A stretch of 63,296 nt of DNA from contig CAIMEY010000069.1 of NCBI GenBank assembly GCA_903840165.1, positions 1-63,296 on the forward strand. The letters are read 5' to 3'. Each line of letters starts with the position of its first letter. The first letter of the stretch is position 1. Made by a program: the position numbers and the translations under genes. Positions 1 to 7,941 of this stretch are shown here, piece by piece. The DNA comes from an uncultured Myxococcales bacterium (GTDB lineage: Bacteria; Myxococcota_A; UBA9042). The notes beneath the pieces are model-generated. The model saw nothing but the letters and a program-made list of their open reading frames with translations, had not been told where the DNA came from and did not search any database.

Positions 1-2
1 CT

Positions 3-200
3 AATCTGGTCCGTGCTCACCGTGGCCTCCGTGTTTTGTTGTTGACTTCGCAATCTCAACGTAACACGGTCCACGGTGGGCGTCAATTTCCCTTTGAGTT
101 AGATGTGGTTCAGCACGGGTGGGCTAAAGATCCTGGCTATGAGGGATCGCATGGTTCAGGACGCCCGCTGGTGACGTTGCCGATTGGTCAGGGTGAATAG
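3..200 (+). CDS. Possible 3' end of a gene cut by the window edge
   Basis: Sixty-six codons are open from the left edge of the window to a TAG at 198-200. The predicted tail ends in GRPLVTLPIGQGE. I recognise no family. Chance could give an open frame of this length, so this is only a tentative partial gene. Confidence 0.2.
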   Translation, partial: NLVRAHRGLRVLLLTSQSQRNTVHGGRQFPFELDVVQHGWAKDPGYEGSHGSGRPLVTLPIGQGE

Positions 201-309
201 CGCGGCAAGACCCTTACTGGATGGGGGAGTAGGATGCGCTGACCTTCGACGTCAAGGGCAGGGTGCTGCGCGCCGTGTGGTCGCAGCAGATGCTTGAGGC
301 CGATGGCGG

Positions 310-1008
310 TTGGTTCTCGCGTCAGCCTTGCTCTCGGCCCTGGTACTTGTGCCCAGGGTTGGAGTTTCCCATGAAGTTGCGCAGTTGCGCGAAGGAATTC
401 GGCTAGCGCTTGACCCCCAGGACGGGCAAGGCCGAAAGGTCGGCGACGCGAAATTTGGTGTCTACGCCTTCTACGACTACGACGGCGAGCCAATCTACGT
501 TCGCCAAACGTCTGAGAAGTTGCGCGTTCGCATTCGCAGGCATCTGACCAACCACCGCACCGACGCTGTCGCCATGAACGTGCTCGACCCCTTCAAGGTT
601 GCCGAAATCGAGATGTGGCCGCTCTGGGGCCTAACCGACACGAACTTCGCGTTGGCACTCAATAGCGCGGAATTCAGTGTTTACGAAGATGTGCTGGTCA
701 AGTCGCGGTTTCACGCGGTGCTCCACGAGAAGGCCATGCCTCAGGGCACAATCGTCGAACTGCCGACAAGCTACCGCGTGGCCATCGTGCCCAGAGTACT
801 GCACGAACTGCGTTCGCATCCAGATATTCGTATTGCACGGCGTTCACAGACTATTGCTGCACTTGCCAAGGTGGTCAGCGAACGTGAAGTGTCCCCTGGT
901 TTGCGCTTGACGCTAGTCACCCAGGCGCGCCGGTTGCTGTCGCTGGCGGAGAGGCGGTATTGGGACTTCGCCGACGAGCCGAGGACCACGAGCGGCGAAG
1001 ACGACTGA
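310..1008 (+). CDS. GIY-YIG family nuclease-like protein
   Basis: The conserved block begins near residue 50 with FGVYAFYDYDGEPIYVRQT, followed by LRVRIRRHL and TDAVAMNVLDP. This matches the GIY-YIG endonuclease fold, with GVY as first motif and YVR where the family has YIG or YVG. The glycine-to-arginine change in the second motif is unusual and may weaken catalysis. The start is uncertain: a TTG at 310 and a GTG at 349 are in frame. An ATG at 371 is out of frame by one base but would join exactly where homologues usually begin (EVAQLREG), so a one-base deletion or sequence error is possible. No partner gene identifies its role; DNA cleavage or repair is inferred from the family. Confidence 0.7.
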   Translation: MVLASALLSALVLVPRVGVSHEVAQLREGIRLALDPQDGQGRKVGDAKFGVYAFYDYDGEPIYVRQTSEKLRVRIRRHLTNHRTDAVAMNVLDPFKVAEIEMWPLWGLTDTNFALALNSAEFSVYEDVLVKSRFHAVLHEKAMPQGTIVELPTSYRVAIVPRVLHELRSHPDIRIARRSQTIAALAKVVSEREVSPGLRLTLVTQARRLLSLAERRYWDFADEPRTTSGEDD

Positions 1009-1462
1009 ACAACCATCACTTTGACGCAGTTGATGGCAGCAGTAGTGCGGAAATCACATGAATTTGCACTGAAATAGTCGCCCCGGGAACGCGGTCAGCG
1101 CCCGATCTGCATCGTCTGGCAACTGCAACACCCGATGCCGGCAGACTTGAATCGCGAGGCGGGCGTGGCGGCGTAGGGGGATGGCCATAGGAAATTCGGG
1201 CGGTTGCCCCTCCTTGAACTCCGACAGCCGGGTACCCAAGGGCATGATATCGGGCCGGTGGCCTTGGTCTCGGCGGCTTGGGAATGCTGAGTTCTCTATT
1301 CATTTCAATAGACTACCTCGCCATAGCTTTGCCGCCCCAACCCCGCCCTTGACGCCGAAGCCTTGCGCCTCCAGAATCGCAGGACGGCCGAAAGCCCTCG
1401 TGGACTCGCCGTGCCCAAGCGAATTCGCATCCATTCCAAAGCCTTAGCCTGAGGGCCACCGC
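1009..1462. other. Intergenic stretch with no recognised gene
   Basis: About 450 bases between the GIY-YIG gene and the MFS gene. Short frames exist on both strands, but none has a family signature, a convincing ribosome site or a signal peptide. No tRNA fold or clear terminator was seen. Confidence 0.5.
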
Positions 1463-2836
1463 GTGACGACAGCCACCACCACCGAGACACCAAAGCCCAC
1501 CCTGGGCGAAGACATTCGGGCCTTGCTCGCCTGTCCCCGCGAACTTTGGCTTGTGTTTTTAGCCACTTTCTTTGAGTACCTCGGCATCTTCTCCTTCCTG
1601 CCGACCCTGGCTATGTGGCTCAGCAGCGACTACGGCATGACCGACAAGGCCGCGGGCTGGTGGGCCTCGACCTTCTCCATGCTCCTGACTTTCTTCGTCT
1701 TTATCGTCGGTTCCATCGCCGATTCCGTAGGCGTGCGCCGCACCCTCATCATTTCCTTTTCACTGGCCGCTGTTACGCGTCTAGGCATGGCGTTCGCGCC
1801 TTCGCCGGCCTGGGCCATCGCCACGCTCATCAGCTTCGGGTTCGCCTACGCCACGACCTCGCCAGTGCTGCAGGCGGCCGTGCAGCGCGCCTCCACTAAG
1901 CGCACGAGAGCCTTCGCCTTTTCGCTCTGGTACGTCAGTTTCAACCTCGCGGGCGCTTTGTGCGGACCGTTTATCATCGACGCCACGCGCCACCGATTCC
2001 TCGACGCTGCCGGCAAACTGGTCAAAAAGACAGTGAATCTGCCTCTGCTCGGGCCTCGCGAAATGAGCGCCAACGCCGTTATCATGGCCTGGGGCTTCGT
2101 GTTTGCCGTGCTTGCGGCCCTGGTCATCCTCACCTTGCGCCGGGACTTTGAGCACCGCATCGACCCAGACGACGTCGGCGAGCCGGTCAAAAAAGCCACT
2201 CCTTTCCAAGCGATGCGTGACGTGTTCTCGGACAAGGCCTTCTACCGCTTCCTGGTGCTGTTGGCCTTTCTGTCCCTGGTCAAAATGATGTTTCAGCACA
2301 TGCACTTCACCTGGCCGAAGTACATCACGCGTGAGGCGGGCGATTCCTTTCCCGTCGGCACCGTTTGGTCCCTCAATTCGCTGCTTATCCTAGGCCTTGC
2401 GCCGCTGGGCACGGCGCTTACTCGCCACATGAAACCCTTCCGCGTCCTGCTGGTCGGTGCGTTCATTTCGGCCTGCAGCCCGTTTGTGCTGTGTTTTGGC
2501 TCCTCGATGCCGTTTCAGCTCGGCATGGTCGTCGTGCTGACCATCGGCGAGGCGCTGTGGTCGCCGCGCTCCTACGAATACACGCTGTCCATCGCGCCGC
2601 GGGGCCGCGAGTCAACCTACGTGGCCCTGGCTGCATTGCCGTTCTTTTTTGCTAAGTTCCTGGTCGGTCCGACCTCGGGCTACCTGCTGGCGCGCTGGTG
2701 TCCGGAAACCGGCGTGCGTCACGCGACCCTCATCTGGCTGGTCATCGGCCTGACGACGATGCTTGGTCCAGTGGGGATGTTCCTGTCGCGAAACTGGATT
2801 CAGCGGATGGGCGCGGCTAAGGCGCAGGCGAGCTGA
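1463..2836 (+). CDS. Major facilitator superfamily transporter
   Basis: A 457-residue inner-membrane carrier. Hydrophobic segments recur along the whole length, and the loop after the second helix carries GSIADSVGVRR (about residues 83-93), the MFS signature with D and paired R. The central cytoplasmic loop is charged (FEHRIDPDDVGEPVKK). The arrangement suggests 10 to 12 helices, the usual MFS size. It resembles the peptide-transporter branch in general shape, but the substrate cannot be read from the sequence. The start is a GTG at 1463 with only a weak ribosome site; the next ATG in frame is well inside the protein. Confidence 0.85.
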   Translation: MTTATTTETPKPTLGEDIRALLACPRELWLVFLATFFEYLGIFSFLPTLAMWLSSDYGMTDKAAGWWASTFSMLLTFFVFIVGSIADSVGVRRTLIISFSLAAVTRLGMAFAPSPAWAIATLISFGFAYATTSPVLQAAVQRASTKRTRAFAFSLWYVSFNLAGALCGPFIIDATRHRFLDAAGKLVKKTVNLPLLGPREMSANAVIMAWGFVFAVLAALVILTLRRDFEHRIDPDDVGEPVKKATPFQAMRDVFSDKAFYRFLVLLAFLSLVKMMFQHMHFTWPKYITREAGDSFPVGTVWSLNSLLILGLAPLGTALTRHMKPFRVLLVGAFISACSPFVLCFGSSMPFQLGMVVVLTIGEALWSPRSYEYTLSIAPRGRESTYVALAALPFFFAKFLVGPTSGYLLARWCPETGVRHATLIWLVIGLTTMLGPVGMFLSRNWIQRMGAAKAQAS

Positions 2837-2888
2837 GGTCAGGGTCGGCGCAGTTACGCGGCGGTTGGGTTCCGCCTAGCAGGGTGCA

Positions 2889-3485
2889 ATGCGCTTGATT
2901 TTATTATCAATTTTGTTGGTGGTTTTCACAGCGGTAGGGCAACGTCTTGGCCCTAGCGTCGCCTTAGCCAGCGAATCTCGGGAAGAACTGCAGCTTGACG
3001 ACGTCCTGCGCCGAACGACCGTGGTGCTCCTGGCCGAGCCCGCGACACCGACAGCGCGCACCGCCGAAGTCGCGATAACTCCTGAGGGAAAACAGGCAGA
3101 TCCGGTGAAGTATCCGCCGTACGTGCGCCGCTGGCAGCGCTGGCTGGTCCGTGCGGTGGTGGCTGGCAGTCCGGCGCTGGTGGGGCAGGTTCTGGAGATT
3201 GGCGAGGCCGACTGGCAGACGCGGCTCGAAGTCCACCGCCGCTACTACCTGGAGGGCGTCAGCAAGTGGCCGATCTATGAAGCTTATTGCCCATCGTACG
3301 CGGGCGGTTCGCCGCCCCGGAGTGCGGAGCGGTTGATCATGCTTTCGGGGTCGGCTAAGGCTTGGCAGTTCGCGGTAGACGATGCCATGGAATCGACGGG
3401 GCAACTGCCGAAAATTAAAGAAGCTTTGCGGCGAGTTGGTCCCGATAATCCTAGGCTACAGCCTGTCGCGCCGCGGGGGCGGTAG
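2889..3485 (+). CDS. Small secreted protein of unknown function
   Basis: The 198-residue product begins with a typical signal peptide (MRLILLSILLVVFTAV) and a likely cleavage after ALA near residue 28. The mature part opens with a short acidic helix (LQLDDVLRRTTVVLLAEP) that resembles the openings of the secreted proteins at 5036-5623 and 17547-18248, suggesting a loosely related family. It contains aromatic-rich stretches (YPPYVRRWQRW) but no catalytic motif that I recognise. It follows the MFS gene by 52 bases in the same direction and may be cotranscribed. Confidence 0.6.
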   Translation: MRLILLSILLVVFTAVGQRLGPSVALASESREELQLDDVLRRTTVVLLAEPATPTARTAEVAITPEGKQADPVKYPPYVRRWQRWLVRAVVAGSPALVGQVLEIGEADWQTRLEVHRRYYLEGVSKWPIYEAYCPSYAGGSPPRSAERLIMLSGSAKAWQFAVDDAMESTGQLPKIKEALRRVGPDNPRLQPVAPRGR

Positions 3486-3947
3486 TTGGGGCCCCAAGGC
3501 TTCGGTCGGGCGGAAAACGGTAAATCGTATCGGCAGTTGGGGCAGATGCACCTGACTGGCAAGGGACGGGCAGGGCGGGCTTTGCCACTAGGTCCTGGCA
3601 CGCAAATTGGGCTCCAACCTGCAAAGTTGGCCTACAAGCAGCGTGACTTGGGCGCGTCGCCGAAGCGGCGACCGGGCTGGGATTTTCCGCCTCGGCGGCG
3701 GAAAACGGCGTCGGACGCCGCTGCTCCGCAGTCCACATCCCTCGCGCACAGCTGTGTTCAGGGATTGCCAAACGCGACGGTACCTAGCGAATCCGCGGGG
3801 AGTCGGGTGCGAGGTCTTTGAAAATGCATCAGGTTTTTCGCTGGCTGCCCACCGCTTGACGCAGCCCCCGGCGACTCGCACACTGACCAAGCGTTTGAGG
3901 CGGTCACGCCGGCGCCATTGCGGGCTACCGCCCAAAGGCTTCGTACG
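3486..3947. other. Intergenic region holding a hairpin-rich repeat
   Basis: No convincing gene. The right half contains the compact copy of the hairpin-rich repeat at 3648-3748. A looser relative of part of it (GGCCCCAAG, then GGCGGAAAACGG) lies near 3490-3530. Confidence 0.5.
3648..3748. repeat. Hairpin-rich repeat, compact copy
   Basis: Two blocks (3648-3692 and 3695-3748) recur at 32864-32908 and 33057-33110, the second identical over 54 bases. This copy folds into three consecutive perfect hairpins: GTCGCCG with CGGCGAC (3656-3672), TTTTCCGCC with GGCGGAAAA around a five-base loop (3683-3705), and CGGCGTC with GACGCCG (about 3707-3721). In the other copy the middle hairpin loop is expanded by 148 bases. 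It could be a structured RNA, a mobile palindromic element or a transcription signal. Confidence 0.75.
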
Positions 3948-4571
3948 ATGACCGAATTCTCATTTCGCGCCTCTCGCTCCCTTGGCCTGCGCCTGTGGCA
4001 TTGGCTCAACTTCGCCGTCCTCAGCGCCCTGCTAGCCACGGTCCTGCTGCGCGACGAATTGGTCGATGTCAGGGAAAACCGCGATCTCATTCAGCAAAAA
4101 CTCGCGACGCTGGGTGCTGTGATAACGCCCGACCAAGCCAAGGCGGCCGCACGCCTGTACCTCGAGCGGCTGTGGGACTGGCACGTGGACCTAGGCCTTG
4201 TCCTGGCGGCGCTGCTGGTGCTGCGGCTGGTGGTGGCGGTCGTGGCGCCGGCGGGGACGGGGCTGTTCGCCAAACTGCGGCTGGCGGCGCGGGCGGTGAA
4301 AACCACGCCGACGGCCCGTAAGTTCGCGGCCGTCAAGGCTTCGCACGTGGCCTTCTATGGCATTCTGACGCTGATTGTCGTCACCGGCCTGCTACTGGCC
4401 TATGCCAAGAAGTTGGGCATCGCGGACGGTTTGCGCCATGAAATCGGTGACATTCATGAAGTGGCTATGTACGGCATCTTGGCCTTCATCGCGCTGCACC
4501 TCATCGGCGTCGTCCGGGCCGAGAAGACAACCGACCCAGGGCTTGTTTCTGGAATGATTCACGGCGATTGA
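3948..4571 (+). CDS. Cytochrome b561-type membrane protein
   Basis: A 207-residue integral membrane protein with four main hydrophobic segments. Histidines sit in the positions expected for haem ligands: LWHWLN in helix 1, WDWHVDLG in helix 2, ASHVAFYG in helix 3 and ALHLIGVV in helix 4, with another in DIHEVAMYG. This fits the bacterial cytochrome b561 or hydrogenase-type b subunit family, which moves electrons between membrane quinones and a partner. No partner dehydrogenase is adjacent. The ATG at 3948 is preferred over an upstream in-frame start because the family begins just before the first helix. Confidence 0.75.
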   Translation: MTEFSFRASRSLGLRLWHWLNFAVLSALLATVLLRDELVDVRENRDLIQQKLATLGAVITPDQAKAAARLYLERLWDWHVDLGLVLAALLVLRLVVAVVAPAGTGLFAKLRLAARAVKTTPTARKFAAVKASHVAFYGILTLIVVTGLLLAYAKKLGIADGLRHEIGDIHEVAMYGILAFIALHLIGVVRAEKTTDPGLVSGMIHGD

Positions 4572-4602
4572 GTGGGTGGGGGCAAGGGCGTCTAGGGGGC
4601 TC

Positions 4603-4985
4603 CTACCTCCAGTTCGCCAGCGCTGCCCACTCGGTGAACTCATGGACCGGGGCGCAAACCGCGTGCAATCCGGTGCGACCGCGATTGCCAATCTGCACGC
4701 CGTGCAAGCGCGTGCCCCCTGCCTTGGCCTGGGCAACCATCGCCACCAACGCTGAGGGGGCCGGCCATTGCCCATCGCTGACGAACACGACGTCGGCTTT
4801 CTTCCATTCGTTTTTCTGCAGGGCGCTAACTGCTTGCGCTTGTTCATGCCTTTCACGACGGCTACCTGCAGCAGCAACAACGCCTTGTCGCCCCGCAGCC
4901 CCCCCCCCCATTGACCCAGACCCGCCGGCACCAGTACCCTGTGCGATTGCCCCGGCGCCGGTCTCCAGGCTGGGTAGTCCTGCAC
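4603..4985 (-). pseudogene. Decayed 3' end of a VWA-domain (ViaA-like) gene
   Basis: Read on the minus strand, this stretch keeps a clear VWA C-terminal half: KKADVVFVSDGQWPAPS, then HGVQIGNRGRTGLHAV and CAPVHEFTEWAALANW. Families of this type carry a DTSGSMG metal site upstream; here only a GSGSMGG remnant is visible near a run of ten C residues at about 4901-4910, and the two halves lie in different frames. No full N-terminal part is present, so the gene is truncated and shifted. It lies between convergent-looking neighbours with no ATPase partner nearby. Confidence 0.6.
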
Positions 4986-5035
4986 CCGAAGTTGGCGCCC
5001 AGTCAGTCTACTTCCTGTTTTTACTGAGGTTTCTC

Positions 5036-5623
5036 ATGCATAGTCAGGGAGCTAGGCCAACCACCCTGCGCCGCGGTCCGCTGCCGGGATTTCTATTGCA
5101 TTCCATGCTGTTGGCTGCGTCGTTGCTGCTGGCTCTGGCCCCGCGTTCTGCGACGGCGCAGGCCCTCGACCTACCAAGCTTGGTGCGCCAAAGCGACGCG
5201 ATCCTAGTGGCTCAAGTTTCTGATCCCAAACAGGTTGTCGTCGACTATCCACTGACCATGGGCCCCGGCCGGCCCCTGCAGAAATACCAGCGCCTAGTGC
5301 GCCATTTTCTCCGCCAAACCGTGCTGGTCGGCAGCGTGCCCAGTCACCTGCGCGTGGATGAAACGCAGTGGCGCACTCAGTTGGCCGCTATCCGCGCCTG
5401 TCCACAGCGCAATTGCCCGGCTCCCGCCCGGCCGACCTTTGCCAGTTCCTTGACCCGCGAACCTAAGTCCGGCGATACGGTGCTTCTCTTCGTCAAGGAG
5501 GTCGAGCAAGGTTATGAATTGACAGCTGAAATCTCCATCGATAGCGTCGCTCTGCTGCCTCAAGTCAGGGCGCTCTTGCCCCAAGCGCCCGCGCTGCCCA
5601 AGCGCCCCCGGAGCAAGCCGTGA
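5036..5623 (+). CDS. Small secreted protein of unknown function
   Basis: A 195-residue product with an N-terminal signal sequence (LLHSMLLAASLLLALAP) and a cleavage site near SATAQA. The mature part starts LDLPSLVRQSDAILVAQVSD and ends with a proline-rich tail. It resembles the proteins at 2889 and 17547 in having an acidic opening, a ValValAla-type strand and a later segment of the type GDTVLLFVKEVEQGYEL. The open frame continues upstream through the decayed VWA gene, but the ATG at 5036 best places the signal peptide. Its stop overlaps the GTG start of the GH25 gene, so the two are probably cotranslated. Confidence 0.6.
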   Translation: MHSQGARPTTLRRGPLPGFLLHSMLLAASLLLALAPRSATAQALDLPSLVRQSDAILVAQVSDPKQVVVDYPLTMGPGRPLQKYQRLVRHFLRQTVLVGSVPSHLRVDETQWRTQLAAIRACPQRNCPAPARPTFASSLTREPKSGDTVLLFVKEVEQGYELTAEISIDSVALLPQVRALLPQAPALPKRPRSKP

Positions 5624-7941
5624 AGCGCGCCGCCCCTATCGCTAAACTAGCTGTTCTAGCTAGCATTTTTGCCGCATTTTGCGCCGCGCCGGCCTTTGCT
5701 GGTACGGTCTGCCCCAAGGGCGCGGTCACCCAAGGCGTCGACGTCTCCAAATGGCAGGGAACCATCAACTGGACCAAGGTGTTAGCCGGTGATGTCCACT
5801 TTGTCATCGCCCGCGTCAGTGACGGCACCTACCTGGACGTCCAGTTCGATTCCTATTGGAAAGCCCTTGAAAGTGCTGGCGTTGTTCGCGGCGCCTACCA
5901 GTTCTTTGAGCCAGCCACCGATCCCATCGTCCAGGCCGATATTTTGCTCAGCAAGATGGGGCCGATGAAGCCCGGCGTGCTGCCCCCGACCCTGGACGTC
6001 GAAGCTGCGGGCGGCAAGACGCCGGCGCAAGTGGAGGCTGCCGTCAAGCAATGGATCGATTACGTTTCCGCCAAGTTAGGCGTCACACCCATCATCTACA
6101 CCGGCGCCTGGTTCTGGGACCCCTCGGTGGCGAGCAGCGCCCAAAGCAAATTGCCGCTATGGACCTCGAATTACTGTAGCAATTGCTGCGCCAAGGTGCC
6201 CACCGCCTGGACCGACTGGCTCATCTGGCAATGGGGCGACACCGGCACCGTCGCCGGCATCAGCGGCGCCTGCGACATGGACGAATTCAACGGTGATCTC
6301 GCAGCTTTACAAGCCTACGTCTCCGGCGGCGCCAGCAGCTGCGTCAGCGTCATGGACACCCTGGCCGACGCCAAAGCCATCACCAGCAACAACGCGTACA
6401 GCGGCACGGCCTGCGCAACAGGCGACACCGACTACTTTTCCTGGTCCGGCTGCGGCGCATTTTCCAGTCAAATCACGGCCAATCAGAGCAGTTTTGACTG
6501 CGCGTGCGCGATTTTGGACGGTAGCGGCAAAGAACTCGTCCAAGGCGGTGCCGAAGGCTATGTCCGCAATGACAATTTCAACGGCGCCAGCGGTTGCGCC
6601 TGCAGCTTGAGCCAGGGCGATGGCAGCTTTTACCTCAAGATTTTCGCCAGCAGCGCCGGCAACTACATGTTTGCCAAGACGATTCCTCCCGCCGGCCCTT
6701 GCGCCTGCAAGGCCATGACCTGCGCCGATTATCCCAGCCAGTGCGGCAGCGCGCTGAGCGACGGTTGCGGCGCAACCCTGGATTGTTCCAAGAAATGTGC
6801 GGCAGGCCAGGTCTGCAACGCCGGCAGTTGCGAAGCCCCTTGCGCCAAGGCCACCTGCGCCAGCCTCGGCGTGCAATGCGGCACGTGGAACGACGGTTGC
6901 GGGGGCTCCCTGGTCTGCCCCGCCTGCGGCTCCGCAACTACCTGTGATCAGGGCAGTTGTAAGGCCACACCGCCAAGCACCTGCCAAGCCTGTCCCACGG
7001 GCAACGAGTGCCAAAACGGCGAATCCTGTCGCCATTGGGACGGCACCGCCATCACCTTTTGCGCCGCCTCCTGTGCCGGCGGCAGTTGCCCGGCAGGCAC
7101 CATCTGTACCAGCGCCTCAGACGGCTTCTGGTGTCTACCCAGCATCAGCCAAGCGTGCAAGGGCAGCGACGTTTGGTACGAGGACGCGTGCGGTAACTTC
7201 ATCAATGTCAAGCAGAAATGCAGCGCGTGCAGCGCCGGAACCTGCAGCAGTCCAGCCTGCAAGGACGAGTGCACGGGCGTTGGTTCGGTCCAGTGCAACG
7301 GCAATGGAGTTCAGACCTGTGGCCAATACGACGCCGACAGTTGCCTGGAGTGGAGCAGCGCCATCTCGTGTCCTTCCGGGCAGTTGTGCAGCGCCGGCAC
7401 CTGTGTGACCAGCGCCAGTTGTGGCAACAAGGTCTGCGATCCTCTGGAAAATGCTGGCAATTGCTGCTGGGACTGCGCTTGCGACGTCGGCATGCACTGC
7501 ACCACGGGCGGCTGCGCCGGCAAGTGCGGCGACGGTATTTGCGCAAAGGACGAGAACTGTTCCAATTGCTGGGCCGACTGCCCCTGCAGCAACGGCGGCA
7601 CCTGTCAGGGCGGCACCTGCGAAACGGCTGCAGATGCGGGTAGTTCCCCGGCCGACGCAGCCACAACACCCGGCGACGCTGCTTCCACCCCCGCCGACGC
7701 TGCTTCGACCCCGGGGGACGGTGCAGTAGCGCCTGGAGACGCCGCGGATTCAGCAGCTGGGAACCTTGGTTCTGACGTTAATTCAGGGACTTTACCCGTT
7801 GGACACCAAGCTTCCTCGTCGGCCGCTGGTTGCAGCGCTGGCGCCCGTCATGGCGGCCTAGGGCCTTGGGCACTGCTTGGGGGCCTGCTTTTTTGCTTTG
7901 GTGTCCTAAGGCGCAAAGCCGCTCGCCTGTTGAGGAAATGA
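5620..7941 (+). CDS. GH25 muramidase with Cys-rich region and MYXO-CTERM tail
   Basis: A 773-residue surface enzyme predicted to cut peptidoglycan glycan strands. A signal peptide ends near residue 27 (APAFA). The GH25 domain spans about residues 35-230: GVDVSKWQGTINW, the catalytic LDVE motif, PIIYTGAWFW and WLIWQWGDTG. About 400 residues of cysteine-rich modules follow, then an Ala/Asp/Pro repeat (ADAASTPGDA type) and a C-terminal AAGCSAG motif, hydrophobic helix and arginine cluster, which match the MYXO-CTERM sorting tail. Two copies of the dispersed palindrome (7791-7811 and 7896-7910, opposite orientation) lie inside the coding of the tail region. Its start overlaps the previous gene and its stop overlaps the next. 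Confidence 0.85.
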   Translation: MKRAAPIAKLAVLASIFAAFCAAPAFAGTVCPKGAVTQGVDVSKWQGTINWTKVLAGDVHFVIARVSDGTYLDVQFDSYWKALESAGVVRGAYQFFEPATDPIVQADILLSKMGPMKPGVLPPTLDVEAAGGKTPAQVEAAVKQWIDYVSAKLGVTPIIYTGAWFWDPSVASSAQSKLPLWTSNYCSNCCAKVPTAWTDWLIWQWGDTGTVAGISGACDMDEFNGDLAALQAYVSGGASSCVSVMDTLADAKAITSNNAYSGTACATGDTDYFSWSGCGAFSSQITANQSSFDCACAILDGSGKELVQGGAEGYVRNDNFNGASGCACSLSQGDGSFYLKIFASSAGNYMFAKTIPPAGPCACKAMTCADYPSQCGSALSDGCGATLDCSKKCAAGQVCNAGSCEAPCAKATCASLGVQCGTWNDGCGGSLVCPACGSATTCDQGSCKATPPSTCQACPTGNECQNGESCRHWDGTAITFCAASCAGGSCPAGTICTSASDGFWCLPSISQACKGSDVWYEDACGNFINVKQKCSACSAGTCSSPACKDECTGVGSVQCNGNGVQTCGQYDADSCLEWSSAISCPSGQLCSAGTCVTSASCGNKVCDPLENAGNCCWDCACDVGMHCTTGGCAGKCGDGICAKDENCSNCWADCPCSNGGTCQGGTCETAADAGSSPADAATTPGDAASTPADAASTPGDGAVAPGDAADSAAGNLGSDVNSGTLPVGHQASSSAAGCSAGARHGGLGPWALLGGLLFCFGVLRRKAARLLRK
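7791..7811 (+). repeat. Dispersed palindrome, copy 1
   Basis: TTTACCCGTTGGACACCAAG matches the family in the orientation in which the CCAAAGC end is on the right. It is read in frame in the GH25 protein as LPVGHQA. It faces copy 2 about 100 bases away. Confidence 0.7.
7896..7910 (-). repeat. Dispersed palindrome, copy 2
   Basis: CTTTGGTGTCCTAAG, with one arm mismatch, preceded by TTTTTTG as in other copies. It encodes FGVLR in the sorting tail of the GH25 protein. Confidence 0.7.

Noticed and set aside
1009..1462. A tRNA or small RNA gene
   Set aside because: No cloverleaf, no TTCRA loop pattern and no clear terminator was found.
4568..5623. A 351-residue gene starting at 4568
   Set aside because: Its first 150 residues are unlike any protein and overlap the decayed VWA gene; the ATG at 5036 gives a clear signal peptide.
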